In this document: piece by piece, positions 15,814-23,987 of the stretch
How positions within the stretch are numbered: position 1 is the first letter of the stretch
Layout: each line of letters opens with the position of its first letter
NCBI GenBank assembly: GCA_009379895.1
Contig: WHSW01000016.1
Span: forward strand, 1-34,166
Source of the DNA: Solirubrobacterales bacterium
GTDB taxonomy: Bacteria; Actinomycetota; Thermoleophilia; Solirubrobacterales; 70-9
Length of the DNA: 34,166 bases
Direction of reading: 5' to 3'
The notes under the pieces: generated by a model
What the model saw: the letters and a program-made list of their open reading frames with translations, nothing else
What the model was told of the DNA's origin: nothing
Databases searched by the model: none
Translations under genes and position numbers: made by a program

Positions 15814-15863
15814 GCCGCGGACTCGGCGGTCCGCCGGTCCGCGCCGCCGGGACTCTCCGAGGC

Positions 15864-15899
15864 TCAGTCGTCGAGCACGGTCAGGTCGAGCTCGCGCAG
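15864..15899. repeat. 36-bp direct repeat, copy 2 (inside the intact sigma gene)
   Basis: Partner of 15320-15355, forming the last codons and stop of the intact ECF41-type gene. Confidence 0.8.
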
Positions 15900-16748
15900 G
15901 CGCGCCGGATCGGCGAGCAGGTCGAACTCGACGATCTTGCCGTGCGCGACGGTGACGCCGGCCACCGCGACCGGGCGCCCCCGCGGAGCGACGACGAATC
16001 CCGCCGCCCCGTTGACGAGGGCCGGCCGAGCGGAGGCGGCCAGCGGCGCGAAGGTGCGAGCCCGCTCGACGACGGCGCGTGCCCCCCGCACCTCTCGCGA
16101 GGCGCCCGCGGGGACCGCCCCGCGGTCGACGCGAAGCACGACGTCGGGGTCGAGCACGGCGAGGAGCGCGTCGAAGTCGCCGCCGCGCGCCGCGGCGAGG
16201 AAGGCGTCGACCACCTCACGCTGGCGCGCGAGGTCGGCGTCGGGAACCGCGGCGGCTCCCCGCACCCGGCGCCGCGCGCGGCTCGCCAGCTGTCGCGCCG
16301 CGGCCGGGGAGCGGTCGACGATCGGGGCGACCTCCTCGAACGGAACGCCGAACATGTCGTGCAGCACGAACGCGAGCCGCTCGGGGGGAGCGAGCGTCTC
16401 GAGCACGACGAGCAGCGCGAGGCCGACCGAGTCGGCGAGCAGTGCCTCGTGCTCGGGATCGACCTCGTCCTCGCGGCTGACGATCGGCTCGGGCACATGC
16501 GGGCCCAAGGGCTCCTCGCGCCGCGACGCGCGCGAGCGCAGCATGTCCAGGCAGACGCGCGCGACGACCGTCGTCAGCCATCCACCGAGGTTCTCGACAT
16601 CGCCGGTGTCCGAGCGGCTGAGCCGCAGCCAGGACTCCTGGACGGCGTCGTCGGCCTCGCTCACCGAGCCGAGCATCCGGTAGGCCACAGCGCGCAGATG
16701 GGTTCGGTTGGCCTCGAACTGCTGCGCCAGGTAGTCGCGGTCGTCCAT
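15864..16748 (-). CDS. ECF41-type (SigJ-like) RNA polymerase sigma factor with NTF2-like C-terminal domain
   Basis: Extracytoplasmic-function sigma factor, 294 residues. Region 2: LRAVAYRMLGSVSEADDAVQ and NLGGWLTTVVARVCLDMLRS. Region 4: LAPPERLAFVLHDMFGVPFE, then SPAAARQLASRARRRV. Between them LGPHVPEPI matches the ECF41 linker signature (WLPEP-like). The fused SnoaL/NTF2 domain (residues 170 on) ends in DLLADPARLREL, corresponding to the NPDKL-type motif that regulates activity in place of an anti-sigma factor. ATG at 16748 has AAGGGA eight bases upstream. Its own promoter (16785-16811) and that of the divergent MFS gene both carry the ECF41 signature, so it is probably autoregulated and drives its neighbour. 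Confidence 0.88.
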   Translation of the reverse strand: MDDRDYLAQQFEANRTHLRAVAYRMLGSVSEADDAVQESWLRLSRSDTGDVENLGGWLTTVVARVCLDMLRSRASRREEPLGPHVPEPIVSREDEVDPEHEALLADSVGLALLVVLETLAPPERLAFVLHDMFGVPFEEVAPIVDRSPAAARQLASRARRRVRGAAAVPDADLARQREVVDAFLAAARGGDFDALLAVLDPDVVLRVDRGAVPAGASREVRGARAVVERARTFAPLAASARPALVNGAAGFVVAPRGRPVAVAGVTVAHGKIVEFDLLADPARLRELDLTVLDD

Positions 16749-16749
16749 C

Positions 16750-16776
16750 GGTCACATCCCTTCGTCGCGATCCGTC
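16750..16776 (+). promoter_or_regulatory. ECF41-type promoter for the MFS transporter gene
   Basis: GGTCACA (16750-16756), 16 bases, CGTC (16773-16776): one mismatch to TGTCACA-N16-CGTC with exact spacing. It begins two bases before the opposing sigma ATG. The predicted start near 16783 gives a leader of about 45 bases, with AAGGAG (16811-16816) ahead of ATG 16828. Confidence 0.6.
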
Positions 16777-16784
16777 ATAGGGGT

Positions 16785-16811
16785 GACGAGCCAAACGCAG
16801 CCGATGTGACA
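16785..16811 (-). promoter_or_regulatory. ECF41-type autoregulatory promoter of the sigma gene
   Basis: Read leftward: TGTCACA (16811-16805), exactly 16 bases, CGTC (16788-16785), a perfect match to the ECF41 signature. Transcription would start near 16778, about 30 bases before the sigma ATG at 16748. The -35 element overlaps the ribosome site of the opposing MFS gene. Confidence 0.7.
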
Positions 16812-16827
16812 AGGAGATCGACTTCCA

Positions 16828-18396
16828 ATGCAGCGCAAGTGGTGGACCCTGACCGCCGTCTCGGTGGCGACCTTCATGCTCCTCCTCGACATCACGGTCG
16901 TCAACGTGGCGCTGCCGTCGATCCGCGACGACCTCGGCGCCAGCTTCACCGACCTGCAATGGGTGATCGACGCCTACGCCCTGACCCTGGCCGCCCTGGT
17001 GCTGACCGCCGGCTCGCTCGCGGACCGCTTTGGGCGCCGGCGCCTGTTCGCCGTCGGGCTGGCCGTCTTCACGGCGGCCTCGCTGCTCTGTGCGCTGGCG
17101 CCGGATGCCACCTTCCTGAACCTGGCGCGCGCCCTGCAGGGGGTCGGCGGGGCGGTGATGTTCGCGGTCTCGCTGGCCCTGATCGGCCAGGAGTTTCGCG
17201 CCGGGCGCGAGCGCGGTATGGCGATGGGCCTTTACGGGGCGACGATCGGCCTCGCGGTCGCGATCGGCCCGCTGGTCGGCGGGGCGCTCACCGACGGGCT
17301 CGGGTGGGAGTCGATCTTCTATCTCAACCTGCCGATCGGCCTCGGCGCGATCGCGGTCACCTACCTAAAGCTGCGTGAGAGCCGCGACCCCGACGCGACG
17401 CGCGTCGACTGGGCGGGCGTCGCGACCTTCAGCGGCGCGCTCTTCCTGCTCGTGCTGGCGCTCGTGCGCGGCAACGACGAGGGCTGGGGCAGCTCGATGA
17501 TCGTCTCCCTGTTCGCCGCCACCGCCGCCCTGCTCGGCGCCTTCATCGCGATCGAGCGCCGGGTCGCCGAGCCGATGCTGCCGCTGGGGCTCTTTCGGCG
17601 GCCCGCCTTCACCGGCGTGCAGCTCGCGGCGTTCGCCGTCTCGGGCTCGATGTTCGCGCTCTTCTTGTACCTGACCCTGTACCTGCAGAGCTACCTCGGC
17701 TACTCGCCGCTCGAGGCGGGGCTGCGCTACCTGCCGATCACCCTGGCGAGCTTCATCGCCGCGCCGATCGCCGGCGCCCTGCTCTCGCGCGTCGCGGCGC
17801 GGGTCATGCTGAGCGGCGGCCTGGGCCTGGCGGGGATCGGGCTGCTGCTCATGTCGGGGATCGAGGCCGGCTCGGAGTGGACGACCCTGCTCGGCGGCTT
17901 TTTGGTCGCGGGCGTGGGCGTCGGACTGCTCAACCCGGTGATCGGCGACGTCGCCCTGAGCGTGGTGCCGAAGGAGCGCAGCGGCATGGCGGCGGGCATC
18001 AACGACACCTTCCGCCAGGTGGGCGTCGCCGTGGGGATCGCCGTCTGGGGCGCGGTCTTCGTCGGCCGCGGTGCCGACAAGATCGCCGAGCTGCTCGCGG
18101 GGACCCCCGCCGCAGCCGGGGATCGCCCGCGCGAGCTGATCGAGGCCGCCTCGTCGGGCAACCTGGATCAGGCCCTCGCCGCGGTCCCGCCGCCGGCCCG
18201 GGATGCCGTCTCGAACGCGGCCGGCGCGGGGTTTCTCACCGGCCTCAACGAGGTGCTGACGCTCGGCGCGCTGCTCTGCTTCGCCGGCGCGATCCTGGCC
18301 CTGTGGCTCGTCCGCGAGGGCGAGATCGAGCGCGAGCCGGTTGAGGCGGCGCACGAGCCCGAGGCCGCGACGCTGCCGGAGTCGGCCGCCGCCTGA
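16828..18396 (+). CDS. MFS drug-export transporter, DHA2 (EmrB/QacA) family, 14 membrane spans
   Basis: Proton-coupled multidrug exporter of the inner membrane, 522 residues, the length of 14-span DHA2 members. The family motifs are present: motif D1 LLDITVVNVALPSIRDDL in helix 1, motif A LADRFGRRRLF in the loop after helix 2, motif B-like LARALQGVGGAVMFAVSLAL, and motif C GATIGLAVAIGPLVGGAL in helix 5, typical of antiporters. The C-terminal tail is acidic and Ala-rich. ATG 16828 is preceded by AAGGAG. It is divergent from the ECF41 sigma gene with an ECF41-type promoter, so it is a probable regulon member; substrates are unknown. Confidence 0.9.
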   Translation: MQRKWWTLTAVSVATFMLLLDITVVNVALPSIRDDLGASFTDLQWVIDAYALTLAALVLTAGSLADRFGRRRLFAVGLAVFTAASLLCALAPDATFLNLARALQGVGGAVMFAVSLALIGQEFRAGRERGMAMGLYGATIGLAVAIGPLVGGALTDGLGWESIFYLNLPIGLGAIAVTYLKLRESRDPDATRVDWAGVATFSGALFLLVLALVRGNDEGWGSSMIVSLFAATAALLGAFIAIERRVAEPMLPLGLFRRPAFTGVQLAAFAVSGSMFALFLYLTLYLQSYLGYSPLEAGLRYLPITLASFIAAPIAGALLSRVAARVMLSGGLGLAGIGLLLMSGIEAGSEWTTLLGGFLVAGVGVGLLNPVIGDVALSVVPKERSGMAAGINDTFRQVGVAVGIAVWGAVFVGRGADKIAELLAGTPAAAGDRPRELIEAASSGNLDQALAAVPPPARDAVSNAAGAGFLTGLNEVLTLGALLCFAGAILALWLVREGEIEREPVEAAHEPEAATLPESAAA

Positions 18397-18404
18397 CGAG
18401 CGAC

Positions 18405-18420
18405 GGCCGGTGCGCCGGCT
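18405..18420. terminator. Possible bidirectional hairpin between convergent genes
   Basis: GCCGG-TGCG-CCGGC (18406-18419), extended by a G-T pair, lies nine bases after the MFS stop and 17 before the stop of the opposing gene. No T tract follows on either strand, and such hairpins arise easily in DNA this GC-rich. Confidence 0.25.
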
Positions 18421-18436
18421 CGGCCGCTGCGCCCGA

Positions 18437-19609
18437 TCACGCGGCGGGGCCGGCTGAGGAATCCGCGGGGGTCAGCCACTCGAGCCAGGCCGCCCCGGGG
18501 TGGGCCAGCGCCAGCAGGGCGCGCCGCCGACGCCCGCCCCGGTAGCCGAGCCGCCCGAGAACGCCGAACACGCCCTCGCGCCGGTTGCGCTCGACCAGCG
18601 CGGCGGGCACCGGGACGCCGAGGACGCTGTGCGCCGCGGTCGGTCCCATCGGCACCAGCGGGTCGATCGAGATCCAGTCGAGCTCGCGCCGGCGCCCGGC
18701 CCGGTCGATGAGCGCGCGAAAGCGCTCCAGCTCCTCGGGCGGAAAGAAGACGTGGACGTAGCTGTCCACCAGGCACGCCAGGTGTCCCGCCGGGATCCCG
18801 TCGAGCACGTCGGGCAGCACCTCGCAGGCGTCGCCGCGCACGGTGCGGGCCGGATTGGCGGTGGCGATCTCGGCGGCGCGATGAAAGCGGGTCACCGCCC
18901 CGATCTCCTGCGGCACGCAGGCCGCGAGCCAGGCGCGGACCCCCGGATCGGAGATGTCGAGCGGCTCGGCGTCGATGCCCACCCGGTCGACGACCTCGGG
19001 GAGCGCGGGCGGGAGCGGCGGCGCGACCCCGCCGCGCACCTCGGTCTCGATCGTCAGCGGCGAGCCCGGATCGCCCACCGACTCGCGGCGCTCGCCCGGA
19101 CCGCGGTAGACGTAGCGGTAGCGGTCGAGATGCAGCCCGAGCCCGGCACCGGTCCCGATGTCGATCAGGACGACGTCGCGCCCCTCGGCCACCGCCGGGG
19201 CCAGCGCCGGGACCACGTCGGCGCACCGGCCCACCTCGTTCATCTGATAGCGGTGACGGGCGCAGAGCTCGAGCAGCCGCTCCCGGTGGTCGAGGATGAA
19301 GTCGCGGTACTCGCGGCGAAACCGGCGGTCGAGCGCCGGCTGCGGCTCGCCGACGCGCGGGAACCAGCCCCGGAGCGGCTCCGGCTCGAGCTCGAGGACG
19401 AGGAACGTCGCCGCCGCCTCGAAGAGCAGCGCCGGCACGCGGTCGGGCGGGATCTGCGCCGCGATCGCGAGCAGCTCCTCGTCGTCGGCCAGGGCCTCCA
19501 GCTGAGCGGCGGTCAGCCGCCACGCGAGGGGCGCTCCCTCCGGCGACCAGGCGGCAGCGACCAGGCGCGCCTGCTCGGCAACCACCTGGGGGTCCGTCGC
19601 AAAGGCCAT
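18437..19609 (-). CDS. DUF2332 domain-containing protein
   Basis: About 390 residues of the DUF2332 family, which has no established function. Seen here: an N-terminal helical region (VAEQARLVAAAWSPEGAPLA), FRREYRDFILDHRERLLELC, CADVVPALAPAVAEG, then VVLIDIGTGAGLGLHLDRYR, which resembles the SAM-binding motif I of methyltransferases. Later CVPQEIGAVTRFHRAAEIA and VDSYVHVFFPPEELERF are characteristic of the family. ATG at 19609 is the start consistent with the conserved N-terminus, although the ribosome site is weak; an upstream open stretch is Arg/Ser-rich and overlaps the HhH-GPD gene. It follows that gene by 49 bases on the same strand. Confidence 0.8.
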   Translation of the reverse strand: MAFATDPQVVAEQARLVAAAWSPEGAPLAWRLTAAQLEALADDEELLAIAAQIPPDRVPALLFEAAATFLVLELEPEPLRGWFPRVGEPQPALDRRFRREYRDFILDHRERLLELCARHRYQMNEVGRCADVVPALAPAVAEGRDVVLIDIGTGAGLGLHLDRYRYVYRGPGERRESVGDPGSPLTIETEVRGGVAPPLPPALPEVVDRVGIDAEPLDISDPGVRAWLAACVPQEIGAVTRFHRAAEIATANPARTVRGDACEVLPDVLDGIPAGHLACLVDSYVHVFFPPEELERFRALIDRAGRRRELDWISIDPLVPMGPTAAHSVLGVPVPAALVERNRREGVFGVLGRLGYRGGRRRRALLALAHPGAAWLEWLTPADSSAGPAA

Positions 19610-19658
19610 CCTCGCGCGAGTCAGCCGCGCCCGGCGCGAGGACCGAGCGCCACGCCGA

Positions 19659-20210
19659 CTATTGACCCGCCGCCACCTTCGACCACTCGGCCTTGTGGGC
19701 GCGCTTGGCCGCCTGGTAGTCGGCGAGCGCCTGCGGCGAGTCGACGTCGCCGAGCGTCGGGTGCGGCGGCACCAGCTCGCGCGCGGCCTCGACGTCGAAG
19801 CGCTTCGCGAGCACCGCGCCAAGGGACTTGACCTTCATCTCACCGAACCCGGGGAGCGCGGCCAGGTTGGCGCGCAGCGAATCCGCGTCGCGCGCCCCGT
19901 TCCACACGCGCGCGGCGTCGCCGTCGTAGCGGTCGCGCAGGTGCACGGCGAGCTCGTGCACGCGCCGGGCCATCGACCCCGGATAGCGGTGCAGCGCCGG
20001 CTTGGCGCGGAAGGCGGGCTCGAGGTCGGCTGCCGCAAGGTCGCCCGCATCGAGGGTCCCGAGACGCTCGCGCAACACGAGCGGCCCCGAGAACGCCTTC
20101 TGCACGGTCACCTGCTGATCGAGCGCGAAGCCGATCAGCAACGCCATCGGGTCGGAGGCGATCAGCTCGTTCGCCTCGTCGGAGTCGGTGAAGAAGAGGC
20201 GCTCGGGCAC
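19659..20210 (-). CDS. HhH-GPD-type base excision DNA repair family protein
   Basis: 183-residue protein of the helix-hairpin-helix GPD superfamily, in the short actinobacterial subfamily. The N-terminal part has MALLIGFALDQQVTVQKAFS, the family's conserved DQQV segment. The hairpin reads LAALPGFGEMKVKSLGAVLA (about residues 117-136), the DNA-backbone-binding loop. The catalytic Asp/Lys of classic glycosylases is not obvious, so enzymatic activity is unproven. GTG at 20210 is the only in-frame start close to the conserved N-terminus; its ribosome site is poor. It is divergent from the methyltransferase gene, with 50 bases between starts. Confidence 0.78.
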   Translation of the reverse strand: MPERLFFTDSDEANELIASDPMALLIGFALDQQVTVQKAFSGPLVLRERLGTLDAGDLAAADLEPAFRAKPALHRYPGSMARRVHELAVHLRDRYDGDAARVWNGARDADSLRANLAALPGFGEMKVKSLGAVLAKRFDVEAARELVPPHPTLGDVDSPQALADYQAAKRAHKAEWSKVAAGQ

Positions 20211-20260
20211 GAGGCCATCGTAGAGCAGCCGCGGATGGTCCCGACTGGGATGATTCGCGC

Positions 20261-20902
20261 ATGCCAGCCGAGGAATGGGCGACGCCCGAGCACGCGCAGC
20301 GCTACCTCGCCCGAGCCGACGACTATCCGCACCGCGCGGAGGGCGAGGGCGTCCTGGTCGAGCAGCTGCCCGGCGGCGCCCGCCGCATCCTCGACCTCGG
20401 GACGGGCGATGGGCGGCTGCTCGGCCTCCTCGCCACCGATCGCCCTCAGATCAGCGGCGTCGGCCTCGACGTCTCCGAGCCCATGCTCGAGGCGGCGCGC
20501 AGCCGCTTTCGCGACGATCGCCGCATCGAGCTCCTCGAGCACGACCTCGCCGCGCCGCTGCCCGCGCTCGGACACTTTGCTGCCATCGTCTCCTCGTTCG
20601 CCATCCACCACCTCGAGCACGGGCGAAAGCGCGCGCTCTACGGCGAGGTCCTCGATCTGCTCGAGCCCGGCGGAGTGTTCGCGAACCTCGAGCACGTCGC
20701 GTCGCCGACCGATCGTCTGCACCTGGCGTTCTTCGCGGCGATCGGCGAGCCGCTCGCCGATGAGGATCCGTCGGACCGCCTGCTCGACGTCGAGACGCAG
20801 CTCGGGTGGCTGCGCGAGCTCGGCTTCGATGACGTCGACTGCTACTGGAAGTGGCTCGAGATGGCCCTTCTCGTCGGCGTCAAGCCGCTCGGAACCGGGT
20901 AG
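20261..20902 (+). CDS. Class I SAM-dependent methyltransferase
   Basis: 213 residues with a standard Rossmann methyltransferase fold. Motif I is ILDLGTGDGRLLGLLA (about residues 43-58), with VGLDVSEPMLEAAR as the acidic loop binding the ribose hydroxyls. Motif IV is FAAIVSSFAIHHLEHG, and the post-motif LLEPGGVFANLEH is typical. The C-terminal DVDCYWKWLEMALLVG shows this is a small-molecule branch (UbiE/Coq5-like group). The substrate is not predictable. No strong ribosome site precedes ATG; GATGAT lies just upstream and may be a -10 of a leaderless message. The GST-like gene begins eight bases after its stop. Confidence 0.82.
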   Translation: MPAEEWATPEHAQRYLARADDYPHRAEGEGVLVEQLPGGARRILDLGTGDGRLLGLLATDRPQISGVGLDVSEPMLEAARSRFRDDRRIELLEHDLAAPLPALGHFAAIVSSFAIHHLEHGRKRALYGEVLDLLEPGGVFANLEHVASPTDRLHLAFFAAIGEPLADEDPSDRLLDVETQLGWLRELGFDDVDCYWKWLEMALLVGVKPLGTG

Positions 20903-20909
20903 CTCGACC

Positions 20910-21581
20910 GTGACCCTCGTCCTCTACCAGCACCCGTTCGCCTCGTTCGCCCAGAAGGCGCTGGTGGCGCTCTACGAGCTCGATCTCGAGTTCGAGCGCC
21001 GCCTGGTCGAGAACGAGGACTCCCGCGCCGAGCTGACCTCAGTCTGGCCCCTGGCGAAGATCCCGGTGCTGGTCGACGACGCCGCCGGCATCACGGTGCC
21101 TGAGTCGACCTCGATCATCGAGTACCTCGACGGCCTGGCCCCGGGTGGGCCGGCGCTCGTCCCGGCCGACCCGGCGGCGGCGCTGCAGACGCGCCTCTGG
21201 GACCGGTTCCACGACCAGTACGTCGCGGCGCCGATGCAGAAGATCGTCACCGACAACCTGCGCCCCGAGGGCCGCAGCGACCCCGAGGGGGTCGCCGAGG
21301 CCCGCCGGACGCTCGACACCGCATACGGCGTCCTGGATGCACAGCTCGCCGACCACGAGTGGACCGCCGGCCCGACGTTTGGCCTCGCCGATTGCGGGGC
21401 CGGCCCGACGCTGTTCTACGCCCGCATCGTCCATCGCTGGGACGAGCGGGCGCAGGCGAGCATCACGCGCTACTACCGCGCGCTCGTCGAGCGCTCCGCA
21501 CTGGCCCGGGTCATCGACGAGGCCCGCCCCTACCGCGAGGTGTTCCCGTTGCCGTGGCCCGACGACGCCGACGAGCGCTGA
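20910..21581 (+). CDS. Glutathione S-transferase family protein
   Basis: 223 residues. The N-terminal thioredoxin-like domain is VTLVLYQHPFASFAQKALVA, with LAKIPVLVDDAAGITVPEST (the cis-Pro and the E-S glutathione gamma-glutamyl contact) and SIIEYLDGL. The all-helical C-terminal domain has TLDTAYGVLDAQLADHEWTA and the N-capping/hydrophobic-staple region FGLADCGAGPTLFY. GTG at 20910 places the first strand directly at the N-terminus; the ribosome site is weak and coupling to the upstream methyltransferase is likely. Actinobacteria usually lack glutathione, so the thiol used may differ. Its last 52 bases overlap the opposing 3' end of the ATPase-like gene. Confidence 0.82.
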   Translation: MTLVLYQHPFASFAQKALVALYELDLEFERRLVENEDSRAELTSVWPLAKIPVLVDDAAGITVPESTSIIEYLDGLAPGGPALVPADPAAALQTRLWDRFHDQYVAAPMQKIVTDNLRPEGRSDPEGVAEARRTLDTAYGVLDAQLADHEWTAGPTFGLADCGAGPTLFYARIVHRWDERAQASITRYYRALVERSALARVIDEARPYREVFPLPWPDDADER

Positions 21582-21973
21582 GGCAGCGCGACGGCGCCGA
21601 GGCGGCCCCGGTCCAGCTCAGCCCGCAGCACGGTCTCGCTCACCGTCCGCTCGGCCGCCCAGCGGGGCGCACAGCGCTCGATCAGCGCAAGCGCCCCGGG
21701 ATGCAGGTCCGGCGGCTCGTCGGTCACGCGCTCGCGGCGATAGCGAGCGCGGAGGTGAACGGCGTGCTCCGCGGCCCACAGCTCGAGGCTGATCGTGGTC
21801 GCGCCGTCCGGCAGCACGGCGGCGACGAGCGTCCGAACGATCCGGCGCAGGGCGGAGAGCTCACCCGAGCTCACGGTCGTCTGGAGCCGGTCGAGCTCGC
21901 GCCGGACCGACTCGGCGGCGCCGAGCTCGCAGCGCAGATCGAGGTGAACCGCGGGCGAGTGCGCGGGTGCCAT
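21530..21973 (-). CDS. Hypothetical protein, possibly a degenerate HATPase_c (RsbW-like) domain
   Basis: 147 residues from ATG 21973, starting 14 bases after the permease stop, so it is the last gene of the exporter operon. I recognise no firm family. The run ESVRRELDRL, LSALRRIVRTLVAAVLPDGA, ISLELWAAEHAVHLRARYRR and PDLHPGALALIERCAPRWAA has the spacing of small actinobacterial anti-sigma-type ATPases, but the Asn of the N-box (usually LV.NA..H) is replaced by LVAAVLPDG and no G-boxes are seen, so ATP binding is unlikely. Codon use matches its neighbours. The C-terminus overlaps the convergent GST gene by 52 bases. Confidence 0.55.
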   Translation of the reverse strand: MAPAHSPAVHLDLRCELGAAESVRRELDRLQTTVSSGELSALRRIVRTLVAAVLPDGATTISLELWAAEHAVHLRARYRRERVTDEPPDLHPGALALIERCAPRWAAERTVSETVLRAELDRGRLGAVALPQRSSASSGHGNGNTSR

Positions 21974-21987
21974 CGGTACTGCGGCCG

Positions 21988-23211
21988 TCAAACGGTCCGC
22001 AGGGCCTCCGTCGGAGAGACGCCGGCCGCGCGGATCGCGGGCGCCAGCCCCGCGATCGCCCCGATCGCGAGCGCGGCGCCGATTCCGCCCGCCCACGCGG
22101 TCACCGGGATGACCGCGTCCCAATCGGAGATCGACGCATAGATCACGGTGGCGAGCGCCCCGGCGGCGACACCCGCCGCGCCGCCGAGCAGCGCGAGCAC
22201 GATCGCCTCGGCGAGGAACTGGGTGCGGATCTGCCCCCTGGTGGCACCGAGGGCCCGCCGCAGGCCGATCTCCGAGCGGCGCTCGAGGACCGAGATGATC
22301 ATGATGTTGGCGACGCCGACCGCGCCGACGAGCAGCGCCACCGCGCCGAGTCCGAGGAACAGGCCGTTGAGCGCGCTCTGCGCCGCGGCGCGCGCCGTGA
22401 GCGCGTCCGATGGCTGGCTGACGTCCGCCTCGTTGGGAGCCTCGGGATTGGCGGTCTGGGCGAGCACCGATTGCACGGCGTCCACCTCGCTGGTCTGGGC
22501 GCGCACATAGATCGTGCTCGGGGGCCCGACGGCGGGCTTGCCGTCGGCGACGCTCGCGTAGTCGAGATAGCGCTTGGCGGCGGGGTAGCCGACGATCACG
22601 CTGGTGTCGATCTCGGTCGCGAGCGCCGCCGGCTCGAGGATCCCGCCGACGTAGAACCACCCTCCGCCGAGCCAGATCCGCTGGCCGGGGTAGATGCGAT
22701 CGATTCCGAGCCGCTGCGCGGCGACCGCTCCGAGAATGGCGACGGGCTCTCTCGCGGTAGCGGCGTTCAGGTAGCGACCCTGGGCGACGCCGGTGGCGAT
22801 CACCCCCAACAGGTCGAGGCTCGCGGCCTGAACCTGCAGGCCGTTGGTCTCGATGCTCGGGATGAGCGGGCTTCGGTACGCGTTGACATTCTGAATCGAG
22901 GCGGCGTCGGCCACCTGCTCGACGGCGTCGACGCGTCCGATCATCGACGGGGCGGCAAGCGGGAGCTGCGCCTCCTCGCCCGCGAACGACTGCCCCTTGG
23001 TGACGGTGAGCAGGTTCGTGCCGAGCCGATCGATCTCCTCGAGCAGGCCGGCCTGGGAGGAAGACGAGAGCCCGAGCACGGCGACGATCGCGGCGACGCC
23101 GATCGCGATTCCCAGCGCCGAGAGGCCGGCGCGCATCCGCCGCGTGCGCAGCCCGAGGCTCGCCACCCGGGCCAGGTCGCCTGGACGCAGTCCTGACGGA
23201 CTCCGCCTCAC
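21988..23211 (-). CDS. ABC transporter permease, MacB/FtsX family
   Basis: 407-residue inner-membrane permease with the MacB topology: one N-terminal span ([19 protein letters not shown]), a large extracytoplasmic MacB-type domain (about residues 60-270), and three C-terminal spans ([60 protein letters not shown]). The cytoplasmic coupling stretch [20 protein letters not shown] and the terminal [11 protein letters not shown] are highly typical. GTG at 23211 overlaps the ATPase stop as GTGA. With the ATPase and the adaptor it forms a tripartite-like exporter or mechanotransmission pump whose substrate is unknown. Confidence 0.88.
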   Translation of the reverse strand: MRRSPSGLRPGDLARVASLGLRTRRMRAGLSALGIAIGVAAIVAVLGLSSSSQAGLLEEIDRLGTNLLTVTKGQSFAGEEAQLPLAAPSMIGRVDAVEQVADAASIQNVNAYRSPLIPSIETNGLQVQAASLDLLGVIATGVAQGRYLNAATAREPVAILGAVAAQRLGIDRIYPGQRIWLGGGWFYVGGILEPAALATEIDTSVIVGYPAAKRYLDYASVADGKPAVGPPSTIYVRAQTSEVDAVQSVLAQTANPEAPNEADVSQPSDALTARAAAQSALNGLFLGLGAVALLVGAVGVANIMIISVLERRSEIGLRRALGATRGQIRTQFLAEAIVLALLGGAAGVAAGALATVIYASISDWDAVIPVTAWAGGIGAALAIGAIAGLAPAIRAAGVSPTEALRTV

Positions 23212-23987
23212 GAGCCCGCCTCCACGGCGGCGCCGTCGCGGACGATTCGCCCGTCGAGCATCTCGACCTGGCGGGGGAGCCGCGCGGCGAGGTCGTGGTC
23301 GTGGGTGATGACGACGATCGTCGCGCCCTGGCCGGCGTTGAGCTCGCCGAGCAGGTCGAGGATCGCGGCGCCGTTGACGCTGTCGAGGTTGCCGGTCGGC
23401 TCGTCGGCGAGGACGATCGCCGGCCGCCCGACGAGCGCGCGGGCGATCGCGACCCGCTGGCGCTCGCCGCCCGACAGCTTGCTCGGGCGAAATCCGACCC
23501 GGTGGGCGAGTCCGACCGCGGCCAGCGCATCCGCGGCCCGCGCTCGCCGCTCGCCGACCTCCACCCCGGCGTAGAGCAACCCGTCGGCGACGTTCTCGAG
23601 CGCCGTCGAATGCTCGGCGAGGAAGAACTGCTGGAAGACGAAGCCGATGCTGCGGGCGCGCAGGGCCGCGAGCTCGGAGTCGCTCAGGGTGGCGACGTCG
23701 GCCCCGTCGATCCGCACCACGCCCGAGGACGGTCGGTCGAGGGTGCCGATGATGTGGAGCAGGGTGGTCTTGCCCGATCCCGAGGGTCCGACGATCGCCG
23801 CGAGCTCCCCGCCTCTGACCGTGAGGCTCACCCCGCGCAGGGCGGGAACGGGCGGCTCCTCTCCGTAGGTCTTGGTGACCGCGTCGAGCTCGAGCACGGT
23901 GCGTTCGCCGCCATCGCCAAGCGTGGCCTGCGTGGGGTCGTCGGTTGGGCCGGCCGGGTCCCGGGACATCGCGCGCCTGGGGGTCAT
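23208..23987 (-). CDS. ABC transporter ATP-binding protein, MacB/LolD type
   Basis: 259 residues. Walker A is [20 protein letters not shown], the Q-loop [18 protein letters not shown], the signature [15 protein letters not shown], Walker [14 protein letters not shown] and the switch His in [16 protein letters not shown] is diagnostic of the MacB/LolD subgroup. ATG at 23987 overlaps the adaptor stop as ATGA; a second ATG at 23969 is possible. The stop overlaps the permease GTG. The N-terminal 30 residues before [13 protein letters not shown] are an unconserved hydrophilic extension. Confidence 0.9.
   Translation of the reverse strand: MTPRRAMSRDPAGPTDDPTQATLGDGGERTVLELDAVTKTYGEEPPVPALRGVSLTVRGGELAAIVGPSGSGKTTLLHIIGTLDRPSSGVVRIDGADVATLSDSELAALRARSIGFVFQQFFLAEHSTALENVADGLLYAGVEVGERRARAADALAAVGLAHRVGFRPSKLSGGERQRVAIARALVGRPAIVLADEPTGNLDSVNGAAILDLLGELNAGQGATIVVITHDHDLAARLPRQVEMLDGRIVRDGAAVEAGS

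Noticed and set aside
15816-15863. GC-rich repeats after the small membrane protein gene as a terminator
   Set aside because: No stable stem with a clear loop and T tract could be drawn; the sequence is merely repetitive CGG/CCG.
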